Source of the DNA: Cellulosilyticum sp. I15G10I2 | Lineage (GTDB): Bacteria > Bacillota > Clostridia > Lachnospirales > Cellulosilyticaceae | DNA: 64,000 nt | Direction: 5' to 3' | Assembly: GCF_900095725.1 (NCBI RefSeq) | Contig: NZ_FMMP01000017.1 | Coordinates: 62,001-126,000 of the forward strand | In this document: piece by piece, positions 8,195-17,597 of the stretch | How the letters are laid out: each line of letters opens with the position of its first letter | Position numbering within the stretch: the first letter of the stretch is position 1 | Program-made: the position numbers and the translations under genes | The notes under the pieces: generated by a model | Told to the model about the DNA's origin: nothing | Database searches by the model: none | The model's input: only the letters and a program-made list of their open reading frames with translations

Positions 8195-9964
8195 ATGAAA
8201 AACTCATTAAAACAAGCTAAAGGATTAGCTATTAGGACGAAACTTATTTTGGTAACAGAGTTATTGTTAATCATACCAGTACTTGCTCTAGGCTTAGTAA
8301 GCTATAGTGTTGCGAAACAAGAACTTGAAGAGAGCGGGAAGGTTCTTCTGAAAAATAGTGTAGAGATGACACTGCAAGTTATTGAACAAAATCAAATACT
8401 TGTAGATGGAGGGAAGCTAACACTAGATGAGGCGCAAGAAAGAGTTAGAGAATATATGCTGGGTGAGAAAGATGCCGATGGGACAAGACCGATTAATAAG
8501 AATATAAATCTTGGAGAAAATGGCTATTTACTGGCCTATACACAAGAAGGTATTGAAGCAGCACATCCTACCCTTGAAGGTAAGAATGTACTGGATGCTC
8601 AAGATAAGAAAGATGGTTCGTATTTTGTGAAAGAACAGATCAGAATAGGAAATGAGGGAGGAGGCTATCTAACTTACTGGTGGACACTTCCCAATTCGCA
8701 AAAAATTTCTGATAAGGTTGCTTATCAAAAGACTGATCCGCACTGGGGTTGGGTTGTGAGTGCTGGAACTTATATGAATGACTTTAATGTAGGTTCAAGT
8801 AAGATTTTTATTACAATGATTATGATGCTTTTAGGCGTTATAGTTATAGGATCTATAGTTATTATAATATTTGCACAACACATAGCTGTTCCTATTAAAA
8901 AGATTGGAAAAGCTGTAGATGCTGTAGCCTCGGGTGATCTATACATACAGGATTTGGGTATAAAGAATAGAGATGAGATTGGGAGACTTAATGAATCATT
9001 TAATATAATGGTGAAAAATGTTAATGAGCTCATAGGTTCTGTGAAGAATTCAGTGGATGTAGTATTTAAATCCTCAGAACTATTAGATAGTATCGTTGAT
9101 GAAAACACAGTAACTATTAATGAGGTAGCAGTTTCTGTTAATGAAATTGCACAAAGTTCAGAGGAACAAGCGAGAGGGACAGAGCATGGTGTTATGAGAG
9201 TCAAAAGTTTATCAGAAAGAATAGAGCAGGTAACAAAGCTTACAGTAAAAACTGATGAAGCAGCAGCTGCAACAAGCGGTATAAGCAGCAAAGGATTAGA
9301 GGCAATTAAGATCCTTACGAATAAATCAGAAGAGAATAGCAAAGCGGCACAAAAGGTTAATGAAATCGTACTGGAAGTTGACAGAAGCTCTATAGAAATC
9401 AGTGCCATTGCAGAGGTTATTAGTCAGATATCTGATCAAACTAATTTATTAGCTTTAAACGCTGCTATAGAAGCTGCAAGAGCTGGAGAACAAGGGAGAG
9501 GATTTGCTGTCGTTGCTGAAGAAGTAAGAAAACTGGCGGCCCAATCCGCCATGTCTACTGGCAAAGTTAAAGAGTTAATAAGTGAAATACAGGAGAGGTC
9601 AAATGCTGCTGTTAAAGCTATGGAAGAAGGCGGAGCAATAGCTAAGGAACAAAATGATGCCGTAATAGAAGCTAAGTCTATTTTTAATCAGATATTAGAA
9701 GCTTTACAAGGTATTACAGAAGATATACGTAATATTAAAGGATATAGCTTTGAAATGGAAAGAGAAAAAGATGAAATAATTCATATTTTAGAAACACTTT
9801 CGGTTGCAACAGAACAAAATTCAGCGGCAACAGAAGAAGTTTCAGCTGCGACAGAAGAACAGTTAGCTAGTATAGATGGCATTGTTTCGCATACGCAAGA
9901 TTTAAAAGAGCTTGCCGGGCAGCTTAAAGAAAAGGTGAGCGTATTTAAGGTTACACAGATATAA
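8195..9964 (+). CDS. Methyl-accepting chemotaxis protein with single Cache sensor
   Basis: I choose ATG 8195 (GGAGGGA at 8178-8184) over in-frame ATG 8153, which has no ribosome site; this gives 589 residues. TM1 lies near residues 17-40. An extracellular sCache-type sensor (about 45-200, with [12 protein letters not shown] and [13 protein letters not shown]) is followed by TM2 (about 208-232) and HAMP. A long coiled-coil signalling domain carries the hairpin tip [20 protein letters not shown]. Glutamate/glutamine-rich pairs late in the coil are probable methylation sites. It would bind a small ligand outside and signal to CheA/CheW. Monocistronic; no other che genes are in the window. Confidence 0.94.
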   Translation: MKNSLKQAKGLAIRTKLILVTELLLIIPVLALGLVSYSVAKQELEESGKVLLKNSVEMTLQVIEQNQILVDGGKLTLDEAQERVREYMLGEKDADGTRPINKNINLGENGYLLAYTQEGIEAAHPTLEGKNVLDAQDKKDGSYFVKEQIRIGNEGGGYLTYWWTLPNSQKISDKVAYQKTDPHWGWVVSAGTYMNDFNVGSSKIFITMIMMLLGVIVIGSIVIIIFAQHIAVPIKKIGKAVDAVASGDLYIQDLGIKNRDEIGRLNESFNIMVKNVNELIGSVKNSVDVVFKSSELLDSIVDENTVTINEVAVSVNEIAQSSEEQARGTEHGVMRVKSLSERIEQVTKLTVKTDEAAAATSGISSKGLEAIKILTNKSEENSKAAQKVNEIVLEVDRSSIEISAIAEVISQISDQTNLLALNAAIEAARAGEQGRGFAVVAEEVRKLAAQSAMSTGKVKELISEIQERSNAAVKAMEEGGAIAKEQNDAVIEAKSIFNQILEALQGITEDIRNIKGYSFEMEREKDEIIHILETLSVATEQNSAATEEVSAATEEQLASIDGIVSHTQDLKELAGQLKEKVSVFKVTQI

Positions 9965-10249
9965 GGGAAATATTACAAGTATAATATACTCTAAACAAGA
10001 TATACTAACTATGTAAAACCAAATATGAATGTAAGTAGTAAGTTATATGAAAATATAATTACAAAAGCATTCATCCTTAGGAATAAGCTGCAAGGTTTCA
10101 TTAGGCACTTATCGGCCTAAGAGGTACTAAGATCAACATAACTTACTATAATAAGGAAGTTGATCTTAGGGTAATGGTTTTATAGTAATAAAAAAGCTAC
10201 TTAACATCATATCAAAATATGACGTTAAGTAGCTTTTGTGTTTTGGTTT
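9965..10249. other. Gene-free interval between the chemotaxis receptor and uxuB
   Basis: No coding pattern is seen. It holds a 10-bp inverted pair (TAAGATCAAC at about 10127 with GTTGATCTTA at about 10159), a smaller TTAGGC/GCCTAA pair at about 10101-10120, and the uxuB terminator. I do not recognise a known riboswitch. Confidence 0.5.
10192..10237 (-). terminator. Terminator of the uxuA-uxuB operon
   Basis: Two arms of about 20 bp with one mismatch and a 4-base loop. Read on the minus strand the hairpin ends in a run of six T. It can also stop plus-strand transcription from the chemotaxis gene. Confidence 0.85.
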
Positions 10250-11098
10250 TTATACGCCAGAATAAGCGCTGAAACCGCCATCAACAGGAATAACTACGCC
10301 TGTTACAAAGCCAGATGCTTCATTAGAAAGTAAATATAAAAGCGTTCCAATTAATTCTTCAGCTTCACCATAACGGTTCATAGGAGTAGCATTAAGAATT
10401 TTTTCGCTACGTACTGTAGGGGTACCATCTTCATTAAATAATAATTTTTCATTTTGTGCAGTTACAAAAAAACCGGGAGCGATTGCATTGACTCTTATGC
10501 CTGATTTTGAGAAATGAACGGCAAGCCATTGCGTAAAGTTGCTAATAGCTGCCTTTGCTCCAGAATAGGCGGGGATTTTTGTAAGAGGTGTAAAGGCATT
10601 CATCGAAGAAACGTTTAAAATGGTGGCATCTTTTTTATCTAACATATCTTTTGCAAAGACTTGTGTAGGAATGAGTGTGCCTAGGAAATTTAAATTAAAT
10701 ACAAACTCTACCCCAGCAGTATCAAGATCGAAGAATGTAACAATATCTTTATCTATATCTCCTGGGAAATAATATTCGTTTGTAGTGGTGGCTTTAGGGC
10801 TATTGCCTCCAGCACCATTAACTAAAATATCACATGGTCCTAAATCACTTGAAACAGCAGCGTGTACTTGTTCAAGATCGGCCTTATCAAGTACATTGGC
10901 TTTGTAAGCTTTGGCGATATAGCCTGCAGAAGTTAGTTCATCTGCAAGTTTCTGTGCAGCTTCTAGATTAAGATCAAGAAGAGCAACTTTTGCACCACAC
11001 TTAGCAATAGCCTTTGCAAACATACCACAAAGCACACCACCAGCTCCAGTTACAACAACAACTTTATTAGTCAGATTAATATTAAAAGGCAGATTCAT
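10250..11098 (-). CDS. uxuB: SDR-type D-mannonate oxidoreductase (fructuronate reductase)
   Basis: 282 residues. The Rossmann motif TGAGGVLCG lies near residue 18, NNAG-equivalent VNGAGG near 93, catalytic Ser in ILNVSSMN, and YSGAK supplies the Tyr/Lys pair. The long insertion after the NAG motif and the C-terminal PVDGGFSAYSGV match the short-chain UxuB (YjmF type) of Firmicutes and not the long-chain E. coli UxuB. It would interconvert D-fructuronate and D-mannonate with NAD(P)H. The gene starts 6 bases after the uxuA stop, with its ribosome site AAGGAGT spanning the uxuA end, so the two are co-translated. Confidence 0.9.
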   Translation of the reverse strand: MNLPFNINLTNKVVVVTGAGGVLCGMFAKAIAKCGAKVALLDLNLEAAQKLADELTSAGYIAKAYKANVLDKADLEQVHAAVSSDLGPCDILVNGAGGNSPKATTTNEYYFPGDIDKDIVTFFDLDTAGVEFVFNLNFLGTLIPTQVFAKDMLDKKDATILNVSSMNAFTPLTKIPAYSGAKAAISNFTQWLAVHFSKSGIRVNAIAPGFFVTAQNEKLLFNEDGTPTVRSEKILNATPMNRYGEAEELIGTLLYLLSNEASGFVTGVVIPVDGGFSAYSGV

Positions 11099-11104
11099 AG
11101 TTGA

Positions 11105-12154
11105 TTACTCCTTACTTGTTTTTGAAAGGGTTTCCCATATACCTGTAAGATACGCAGCACCTAATGCTCTATCAAATAAACCATAGCCAGGTCTTCCGGT
11201 TTCTCCCCAGATCATACGGCCGTGGTCAGGACGTACATAACCATCAAAGTTGTTTTTGTGTAAAGCTTTTACAATCTCAACAATATCTAAAGAACCACAA
11301 GGTGAGAAATGAGCAGATTCTTCAAAGCTTCCGTCATCAAGAATTTTAACATTACGTATATGCATAAAGTGGATTCTGCCCTGAGCGGCATATTTATCTA
11401 CCAGCTTAACCATATCATTGGTTTTGGCGCAGCCAAGTGAGCCGGTACAAAATGTTAAGCCATTGTATGTGCTATCAACGAGTTTTAAGAAGCGATCCAA
11501 ATTCTGTTCGCACGTAATAAGTCGTGGTAAGCCAAAAATAGGCCATGGCGGATCATCAGGGTGAATAGCCATTTTAATATCATTTTGCTCTGCAACAGGA
11601 ATAATTTGTTTTAGGAAATATTCAAGATTGTCCCATAATTTTTCTTCGTCAACCTTTGAGTAAGCATCAAATAATTTTTGAAGATCTTCTTTTTTATAAC
11701 TTGAGTCCCAGCCAGGGAGAGATAATTCGCCTGTGAGCGGATCCATTTTTTCAACCTGATCTTTATAGTAAACAAGAGCTGTAGACTTATCTTCAAGCAT
11801 CTTATCAAGCTGTGTTCGTGTCCAGTCAAATACTGGCATAAAGTTATAGCAGATGACTTTGACGCCTGCTTTTGCTAGACGGCAGATGTTTTCTTTATAG
11901 TTTTCGATATATTGGTCACGAGTAGGCAGTCCGAGCTTAATATCTTCATGAACAGGTACACTTTCAATAACATCAAACTTAAGTCCTGATTCTTCCACCT
12001 GATTTTTGAGATTTATAATACTTTCATTACTCCAAACCGATCCGACTGGAACATCATAGATTGCAGTAACAATACTTTCCATATTAGGGATTTGTCTAAT
12101 ATAATCAAGAGTTATTGCATCATCCATACCGTACCATCTAAATGATAATTTCAT
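11105..12154 (-). CDS. uxuA: Mannonate dehydratase
   Basis: 349 residues from the start at 12154, chosen over an upstream in-frame ATG at 12205 because AGGAGG (complement of 12161-12166) lies just ahead of it. The N-terminus MKLSFRWYG and the C-terminal [14 protein letters not shown] are UxuA hallmarks, as are [16 protein letters not shown] and FCTGSLG in the TIM barrel. It dehydrates D-mannonate to 2-keto-3-deoxygluconate, the step after uxuB. The operon is divergent from an AraC regulator 137 bases away, the likely switch. No KDG kinase or KDPG aldolase is seen nearby. Confidence 0.94.
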   Translation of the reverse strand: MKLSFRWYGMDDAITLDYIRQIPNMESIVTAIYDVPVGSVWSNESIINLKNQVEESGLKFDVIESVPVHEDIKLGLPTRDQYIENYKENICRLAKAGVKVICYNFMPVFDWTRTQLDKMLEDKSTALVYYKDQVEKMDPLTGELSLPGWDSSYKKEDLQKLFDAYSKVDEEKLWDNLEYFLKQIIPVAEQNDIKMAIHPDDPPWPIFGLPRLITCEQNLDRFLKLVDSTYNGLTFCTGSLGCAKTNDMVKLVDKYAAQGRIHFMHIRNVKILDDGSFEESAHFSPCGSLDIVEIVKALHKNNFDGYVRPDHGRMIWGETGRPGYGLFDRALGAAYLTGIWETLSKTSKE

Positions 12155-12291
12155 AAATAACCTCCTCTTTAAATTTATTGCGTGGTTGTATTTCAAGTAT
12201 AACAAGTATAAAAAAATAATCCTAGTCTATAAAAGACCTTAAACTTGCAAAAATTGCTCATAATTTATATAATAACATTGAAGGTGATCCT

Positions 12292-13167
12292 ATGAATAAA
12301 AAACAAAAATATACAGCGCGTCAAATTATGTTAGAGGCAGAATATGAGGTTTTTCATTATAAAGATAAATACTTAAATCAAATACAGCTTCATCACCATG
12401 ACTTTTATGAGATTTATTTATTTCTCGCCGGAGATGTTGATTATTTAATAGAAGGAAAAATATATAGATTGCTTCCAGGTGACATTGTAATTATTAATTC
12501 TAATGAGCTTCATCAACCCGTTTTTAAAGATAACTCTAAGCCTTATGAACGTATGGTTCTGTGGATAGATAAAGAATTTGTAAAAGTGCTTTCTACTTCA
12601 AAGACAAATCTTGCAAGCTGTTTTATGCCTGAAATAATAAAAGAACATAATGTAGCACGGCTCCCTATGGAGATCGTTCAAAGTATAAAACTAATATTTA
12701 TAAAGTTGTTAAATTGTAAAGAGCAAGATCGTTTTGGGGGAGACATAGACTATAAAGCCTATATTACAGACCTTTTACTTATAATTAATAAAAGTTATTT
12801 GCAAAGAGATGATATCGCTTTACAAATGAAGGTAGATGTTAAAAATAATCATCTCATTCAAGCGGTAATGCGCTATATTGAAGAACACATAGAGGAAGAA
12901 ATACCCTTGGATTATTTAGCAAGCCAATTTTACGTATCTAAATTTTATTTATCCAGAGAATTTAAAAAGCATACGGGAACCACTATTCATCGCTACATTA
13001 TACAGAAAAAATTGATTACTGCTAAGGAATTAATTCTTCAAAATCTTCCTTTGATAGAAATTTATAAACTTATAGGTTTTGGAGATTATTGCAATTTTTT
13101 GAGAGCTTTTAAAAATGAATATGGGATTACTCCAAAAGAGTTTTATAAGTATATGATCAATAAATAA
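12292..13167 (+). CDS. AraC-family regulator with N-terminal cupin domain
   Basis: 291 residues; ATG 12292 behind AAGGTGA. The N-terminal cupin (about 20-140) has the HHHDFYEIYLFLAG motif and PGDIVIINSNELHQP, which should bind a sugar or uronate. The C-terminal 100 residues hold two helix-turn-helices (LDYLASQFYVSKFYLSREFK and IYKLIGFGDYCNFLRAFKNE). It is divergent from uxuA and upstream of the DapA-like gene, so it is the natural candidate regulator of uronate use. A very strong hairpin follows it. Confidence 0.9.
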   Translation: MNKKQKYTARQIMLEAEYEVFHYKDKYLNQIQLHHHDFYEIYLFLAGDVDYLIEGKIYRLLPGDIVIINSNELHQPVFKDNSKPYERMVLWIDKEFVKVLSTSKTNLASCFMPEIIKEHNVARLPMEIVQSIKLIFIKLLNCKEQDRFGGDIDYKAYITDLLLIINKSYLQRDDIALQMKVDVKNNHLIQAVMRYIEEHIEEEIPLDYLASQFYVSKFYLSREFKKHTGTTIHRYIIQKKLITAKELILQNLPLIEIYKLIGFGDYCNFLRAFKNEYGITPKEFYKYMINK

Positions 13168-13177
13168 GGTTTTTAAA

Positions 13178-13247
13178 AATGACTTAAACATACTAAAATC
13201 CGTAGAAAGGGCAGCCTTCTACGGATTTTAGTATGTTTAAGTCATTT
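13178..13247. terminator. Long bidirectional hairpin after the AraC gene
   Basis: About 33 paired bases (13178-13210 with 13215-13247), one bulged A and a 4-base loop; an AT-only outer stem gives A-runs and T-runs on both strands. It is unusually long for a simple terminator. Confidence 0.8.
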
Positions 13248-13371
13248 ACTATTTTTATAAGAAAAAAATTGCATAACATATGTGCATAATTTCGAATATA
13301 TGCAAAAAATTGCAGGAAGCTTTATTAATATTGATGATTAAATAGTAATGTGATATAAATATATTACACAT

Positions 13372-13389
13372 ACAAATGATTGCGCAAAG
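13372..13389 (+). promoter_or_regulatory. Candidate LacI-type operator upstream of the lyase/TRAP operon
   Basis: The sequence acaaatgattgcgcaaag contains the palindromic core TTGCGCAA. It matches 17 of 18 bases at 20261-20278 counted with one further transition, and a weaker match lies at 17564-17581, each ahead of a LacI gene. More TTGCACAA/TGCGCA elements follow at 13406-13424. Confidence 0.55.
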
Positions 13390-13494
13390 TAATTATTTGT
13401 ACAATTTGCACAATATATGCGCAGTGTTGATGCAGGTTGTACGCACTCATTTTAACTATTAATTAATCATATGAATATAAAGGAGATTATAATT

Positions 13495-14439
13495 ATGGCA
13501 AAAGTAAAAAACTTCAAAACTATTTTCCCTGCAATTTCAATTCCAATGTTTGATGACTATAGTATCAATGAACCATTACTTAGAAAATATGTGAAATGGT
13601 TGTCGACGTTTGATGAAATTGGTGGTCTGGTATGTAACGGACATACAGGTGAGATTACAGGACTTACTAGAGCAGAACGTAAAAGAGTAGTAGAAATTGT
13701 TGCAGATGAAGTTGGCGATGAGATGACCATCATTTCCGGTATCAACTGTGAAAATACAAGAGAATCTATAGAAATGGCAATAGAAGCAAAAGAAGCAGGT
13801 GCTGACGGCATTCTCCTCATGCCTCCTCATATGTGGCTGCGTTTTGGTATGAATCCTAATGCTCCATTTGAATATGTAAAAGACGTTGCAGAAGGTGCTG
13901 ACATTGATATTATCATTCATTTATATCCAGCTACTTCAAAAGCTTTCTATCCAGTAGAAACTTTAGTAAAGATGTGTAAAGAAATTGATCATGTAAAATG
14001 TATCAAGATGGGAACTCGTGTAACAGCTCTTTATGAACATGATGTTCGCATACTACGCAGAGAATGCCCAGACATTTCTTTAATCACATGTCATGATGAA
14101 ACATTAATGACTTCTTGGTATCCAGGAATGGACGGAGCACTTATCGGTTTTGCTGGCTGTGTTCCAGAAATAATCACAGAAGCTTGGAAAGCTGTAAAAG
14201 CTCAAGATTATGCAAAATGCCGCGAATATGCAGAAAAATTATATCCAATTTCTCAAGCGATCTATGGAGGTGGACAACCAAGTGGTGAAGCACACGCTCG
14301 TATGAAAGAAGCACTCGTACAAAGAGGTATATTCGAGAATGCCCTTATGCATCGTCCAGTTCTTCCACTAAGCCAAGAAGAAAAAGACTGGGTTAGAGCA
14401 GGACTTGAAAAAAGCGGCTGTAGTAAAGTGACACTGTAA
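13495..14439 (+). CDS. DapA/NAL-family class I aldolase or dehydratase
   Basis: ATG 13495 is preferred over in-frame ATG 13471 because AAAGGAG (13479-13485) gives normal spacing; 314 residues. The DHDPS-family TIM barrel is clear: GHTGE at 49-53 (substrate carboxylate loop), catalytic Tyr in HLYPATS (Y144), and Schiff-base Lys in CIKMGT (K171). True DapA is unlikely: the operon carries a TRAP importer and no lysine genes, and the protein has an extended C-terminus. The substrate is probably a keto-acid or sugar acid brought in by the TRAP system; relatives act on sialic acid, KDG or keto-deoxyglucarate. The exact reaction is not determinable here. Confidence 0.82.
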   Translation: MAKVKNFKTIFPAISIPMFDDYSINEPLLRKYVKWLSTFDEIGGLVCNGHTGEITGLTRAERKRVVEIVADEVGDEMTIISGINCENTRESIEMAIEAKEAGADGILLMPPHMWLRFGMNPNAPFEYVKDVAEGADIDIIIHLYPATSKAFYPVETLVKMCKEIDHVKCIKMGTRVTALYEHDVRILRRECPDISLITCHDETLMTSWYPGMDGALIGFAGCVPEIITEAWKAVKAQDYAKCREYAEKLYPISQAIYGGGQPSGEAHARMKEALVQRGIFENALMHRPVLPLSQEEKDWVRAGLEKSGCSKVTL

Positions 14440-14452
14440 TATAAATTTAGCA

Positions 14453-14504
14453 AGATGCCATTTGCTGATCTACATATATAGTAGGGTAGAGGGCATCTTT
14501 TTTC
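14453..14504 (+). terminator. Terminator or attenuator between the lyase and the TRAP genes
   Basis: AGATGCC (14453) pairs with GGCATCT (14492), with an inner CTAC/GTAG stem, followed by TTTTTT. It may reduce read-through from the lyase gene into the TRAP genes. Confidence 0.75.
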
Positions 14505-14545
14505 CAATAATAGTGCAATGTGATTTATGAGAAGGGGGTAATTGT

Positions 14546-15589
14546 ATGAAAAAAATATTGAGTGTACTTTTGTCTTTATTATTGTCTAGTTCTGTGTTAA
14601 CAGCCTGTGGAGGAGCTAACACAAATAGTGGGTCAACAAAGAGTGCTGAGGTGGTAGAAAATAGTGCTAATGCTACAGATAACAGTGAAAAAAGCTATAC
14701 AAAACCTAAGTTCTTAACTATTGGGACAGCTGGTACAGGCGGGGCGTATTATCCAATTGGGATTACAATGGCTCAAATTATTAATGATAATCTGGGTATT
14801 GATACTACTGCACAGGTAACGGGAGGAGCTACTGAGAACAACTCCCTTATCCAAGAGGGAACAGCTGACTTAGCTATTACACAGGCATCTTTAGCCTATG
14901 CTGCTGTTAATGGCAAAGATCCTTATAGTAATAAACTATCTTCTGTTCAAGCTATTATGACAGGCTTATCTAAAGGTATTTTTCATGTTGTAACCTTAAA
15001 GTCTTCTGGAATTAACTCTATTGCGGATTTGAAAGGTAAAACGGTGGTTTTAGGACCGGCTGGCGGTGCAGCTATTACTATGGCAAATGAGGTATTCGCT
15101 GAATACGGATTTTCAATAAATGATGTTACAGCAAGTTACGTTACCTATTCAGATGGTATGACGGCGTTGACAGATGGTACTGCGCATGCAGTTGTGGTTC
15201 AATCGGCGGCACCTGCATCGGCTATTTTGGAACTTGCAGCAACTAACGCGAAAAATATGGTGATTCTTTCACCTGAAAAGGATAAAATAGACAATATATT
15301 AAAAAATTACCCTTATTATCAAGCAATTACAATCCCAGCAGATGTGTATGGAACTGATTCGGATATTCAGACTATTTATGTGTCAAATATGGTAGTTTGT
15401 AGTGCGGATTTACCCACAGAGCTTGTATATGACATCACTAAGACATTCTTTGAAAATTTGGATCAACTTAAAGAATCGAATCCGGCTGCTAAAGCATTAA
15501 CTTTAGAAGGAGCGGCTATTGGTTGTCCTATTGACATTCATCCAGGTGCGCTTATGTACTATAAGGAAGTGGGGGTAATTAATGATTAA
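14546..15589 (+). CDS. TAXI-family TRAP transporter substrate-binding lipoprotein
   Basis: 347 residues with a lipoprotein signal (hydrophobic residues 4-19, then LTAC with C21) and a Ser/Asn-rich tether to about residue 52. The mature start FLTIGTAGTGGAYYPIG and the later GGATENNSLIQEG are the TAXI (PF16868) signatures; SIADLKGKTVVLGPAGGA is also typical. It captures an organic acid outside the membrane for the fused permease encoded next, with which it overlaps by 8 bases. TAXI ligands are poorly characterised; glutamate-like and dicarboxylate ligands are known for some. Confidence 0.93.
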   Translation: MKKILSVLLSLLLSSSVLTACGGANTNSGSTKSAEVVENSANATDNSEKSYTKPKFLTIGTAGTGGAYYPIGITMAQIINDNLGIDTTAQVTGGATENNSLIQEGTADLAITQASLAYAAVNGKDPYSNKLSSVQAIMTGLSKGIFHVVTLKSSGINSIADLKGKTVVLGPAGGAAITMANEVFAEYGFSINDVTASYVTYSDGMTALTDGTAHAVVVQSAAPASAILELAATNAKNMVILSPEKDKIDNILKNYPYYQAITIPADVYGTDSDIQTIYVSNMVVCSADLPTELVYDITKTFFENLDQLKESNPAAKALTLEGAAIGCPIDIHPGALMYYKEVGVIND

Positions 15590-17462
15590 ATCACATCTAG
15601 CAAAACTTCCGGAATACTATGTTAAAGTAGCTTATATTTTATGTTCGTGTATATTTTTGTATTTTGCCTCATTTGGGTCAACATCAGTAATGGCACAACG
15701 TTCTTTGTTATTAACATTGCTGGTACCAACAGTCTATATTATGAAGCCTCTAAAAATTAAAGACCAAACATATTTTTGGACAAGGGCAATAGACTTGATT
15801 CTTGCTATAAGTCTAATTATAGGTGGAATATATATTATGGCTATTTGGAACGATCGCGTTTTAAAGACTGGCCCGGCGCCAGCGATGGATGTTGTTATGG
15901 GTACAATTATGATCGTTTTAGTACTTATTGCAGCACAGCGAACAACGGGTAAAATTCTTAGTATTATTTCTGCTGTTTTTGTTCTTTATACTGTAGCAGG
16001 TCCATACATGCCGGGATTTTTGGCACACCGGGGTGAAACATGGAAAAGAGTTGTTACATTTATGTATGTTTCTACTGAAGGCATTTTTGGTACGCCAGTT
16101 GGTATTGCGGCTACATTTATAATGGTTTTTATTGTATTTGGATCTTTTTTAGCATCTTTTGGAGTAGGACAATGGTTTGTTGATTTTGCCTACATAGTCA
16201 CTGGGAGGTATCGGGGAGGTCCGGCAAAAACTGCAATTGTTGCCAGTGGTTTAATGGGAATGATTTCAGGCAGTTCGGCAGCGAATGTTGTGACTACTGG
16301 TTCTTTTACGATTCCGCTTATGAAAAGAACTGGGTATAAAGATTATGAAGCCGCAGCTGTAGAGGCTGTTGCGTCAAGTGGAGGTATGTTTACGCCGCCA
16401 ATTATGGGAGCAGGAGCATTTATCATGGCAGATTATGTAGGTCTTCCGTATGTTGTTATAGCAAGGGCTGCTATTATTCCTGCTCTTTTGTACTATCTTT
16501 CAGTCATGCTTTCGGTTGACAGTATTGCTGTACAATCAGGATTAAAAGGCTTAGCGAAGTCAGAGCTGCCTCCGATAGCTGCTGTAGTTGGCAGAAAAAT
16601 GCTTAATGCCATTCCTATTTTGGTCTTAATTGGACTTATATCCATTGGATTTAGTGCAACTAAGGCAGCGGTTTACTGTATTGTATCAATCCTTGCCATT
16701 GCATGTACACAAAAAGAGAATAGACCGACACTTAAAAATATATTAACTGCTTTGTATGATGGTTCAGCAGGAGCAGTTGCAATTGTGGCAACTTGTGCAT
16801 GTGCAGGATTAATTGTTGGTGTTTTATCAATGACTGGTTTAGGTGCAAAGCTTTCTTATCAGCTTATCAGTATAGCTGGGGGAAACCTATATATAGGTAC
16901 ACTATTAGTTGCGATCATTGCAATTATTCTGGGGTGTGGCATGCCACCTACGGCGGTATATATCATTTTAGCTTCTGTTCTTGCACCGCCGCTTGTTGAG
17001 ATGGGTGCTATAACACTAGCGGCTCATATGTTTATTTTCATATTCTCATGTTTAGGAGCCATTACGCCGCCAGTTGCACTGACAGCTTATACAGCAGCAG
17101 CAATTGCAGGCGCTGATCCTAATAAAACAGGATTTAGAGCGTTTAGATTCGGTATTGTAGCTTATATTGTTCCATTTATATTCATTACATCTCCGTCTTT
17201 ACTCCTCAATGGAGATGATACGGTTATAAGTACTATAGTAGCCTGTACAACAGCCATCATAGGCGTATTCTGTTTAGTTGCAGCTTCAGAGGGATGTCTT
17301 TTTGTAAAGATCAATACTATTCAGCGTATATTGTTTGGGGTTGCAGCTTTAATGATGATTGTTGCGGGGACAATTACTGATGTGATTGGCGTCAGTGCAA
17401 TTGTGATTGCAATTATAGTTGGTATTATAGCTAAGAAAAACATAGCGCTCAGTCAATCCTAA
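15582..17462 (+). CDS. TRAP transporter permease, fused small and large subunits
   Basis: 626 residues with many membrane helices, as in the fused 4TM/12TM permeases that partner with TAXI proteins. Conserved large-subunit motifs are visible: GLMGMISGSSAANVVTTGSFTIP split over about 215-240, GGMFTPPIMGAGAF near 268, GCGMPPTAVYIILA near 447, and GAITPPVALTAY near 490. It is a secondary transporter driven by a sodium or proton gradient. Translation is coupled to the binding protein by the 8-base overlap. A wobble-rich hairpin at 17499-17537 follows and may act as a terminator. Confidence 0.94.
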   Translation: MIKSHLAKLPEYYVKVAYILCSCIFLYFASFGSTSVMAQRSLLLTLLVPTVYIMKPLKIKDQTYFWTRAIDLILAISLIIGGIYIMAIWNDRVLKTGPAPAMDVVMGTIMIVLVLIAAQRTTGKILSIISAVFVLYTVAGPYMPGFLAHRGETWKRVVTFMYVSTEGIFGTPVGIAATFIMVFIVFGSFLASFGVGQWFVDFAYIVTGRYRGGPAKTAIVASGLMGMISGSSAANVVTTGSFTIPLMKRTGYKDYEAAAVEAVASSGGMFTPPIMGAGAFIMADYVGLPYVVIARAAIIPALLYYLSVMLSVDSIAVQSGLKGLAKSELPPIAAVVGRKMLNAIPILVLIGLISIGFSATKAAVYCIVSILAIACTQKENRPTLKNILTALYDGSAGAVAIVATCACAGLIVGVLSMTGLGAKLSYQLISIAGGNLYIGTLLVAIIAIILGCGMPPTAVYIILASVLAPPLVEMGAITLAAHMFIFIFSCLGAITPPVALTAYTAAAIAGADPNKTGFRAFRFGIVAYIVPFIFITSPSLLLNGDDTVISTIVACTTAIIGVFCLVAASEGCLFVKINTIQRILFGVAALMMIVAGTITDVIGVSAIVIAIIVGIIAKKNIALSQS

Positions 17463-17498
17463 AATATTGAAGCGGCTATTTAGTTATGGTAAGCATTT

Positions 17499-17537
17499 AT
17501 AGGCCTTTGAATGGGTAAGTACCGTTTGGAGGTCTAT
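17499..17537 (+). terminator. G-U-rich hairpin after the TRAP permease
   Basis: About 16 pairs in RNA, several of them G-U, with a short loop. There is no clear T-run, so terminator activity is uncertain. Confidence 0.4.
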
Positions 17538-17563
17538 TTATAATACCCTGGATACGCTGTAGA

Positions 17564-17581
17564 ACAAATGATAGCATAAAA
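17564..17581 (+). promoter_or_regulatory. Weak candidate LacI-type operator before the first LacI gene
   Basis: acaaatgatagcataaaa shares the left part of the elements at 13372 and 20261 but has a poorer palindrome core. It lies 16 bases before the ATG at 17598 and could serve autoregulation. Confidence 0.35.
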
Positions 17582-17597
17582 TGAGGAGGTTGTAAGA

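Noticed and set aside
8770-9408. A 212-codon open frame on the minus strand inside the chemotaxis gene
   Set aside because: It is antisense to the helical signalling domain, its product is a low-complexity Ser/Thr/Ile run, and it has no convincing ribosome site.
10081-10140. Possible c-di-GMP or other riboswitch near the chemotaxis gene
   Set aside because: The GC-containing stem-loops do not show the conserved core of a class I or II c-di-GMP riboswitch, and the element lies downstream of the gene.
13557-13920. Two overlapping minus-strand frames inside the lyase gene
   Set aside because: Antisense by-products of the conserved lyase reading frame, with no ribosome site.
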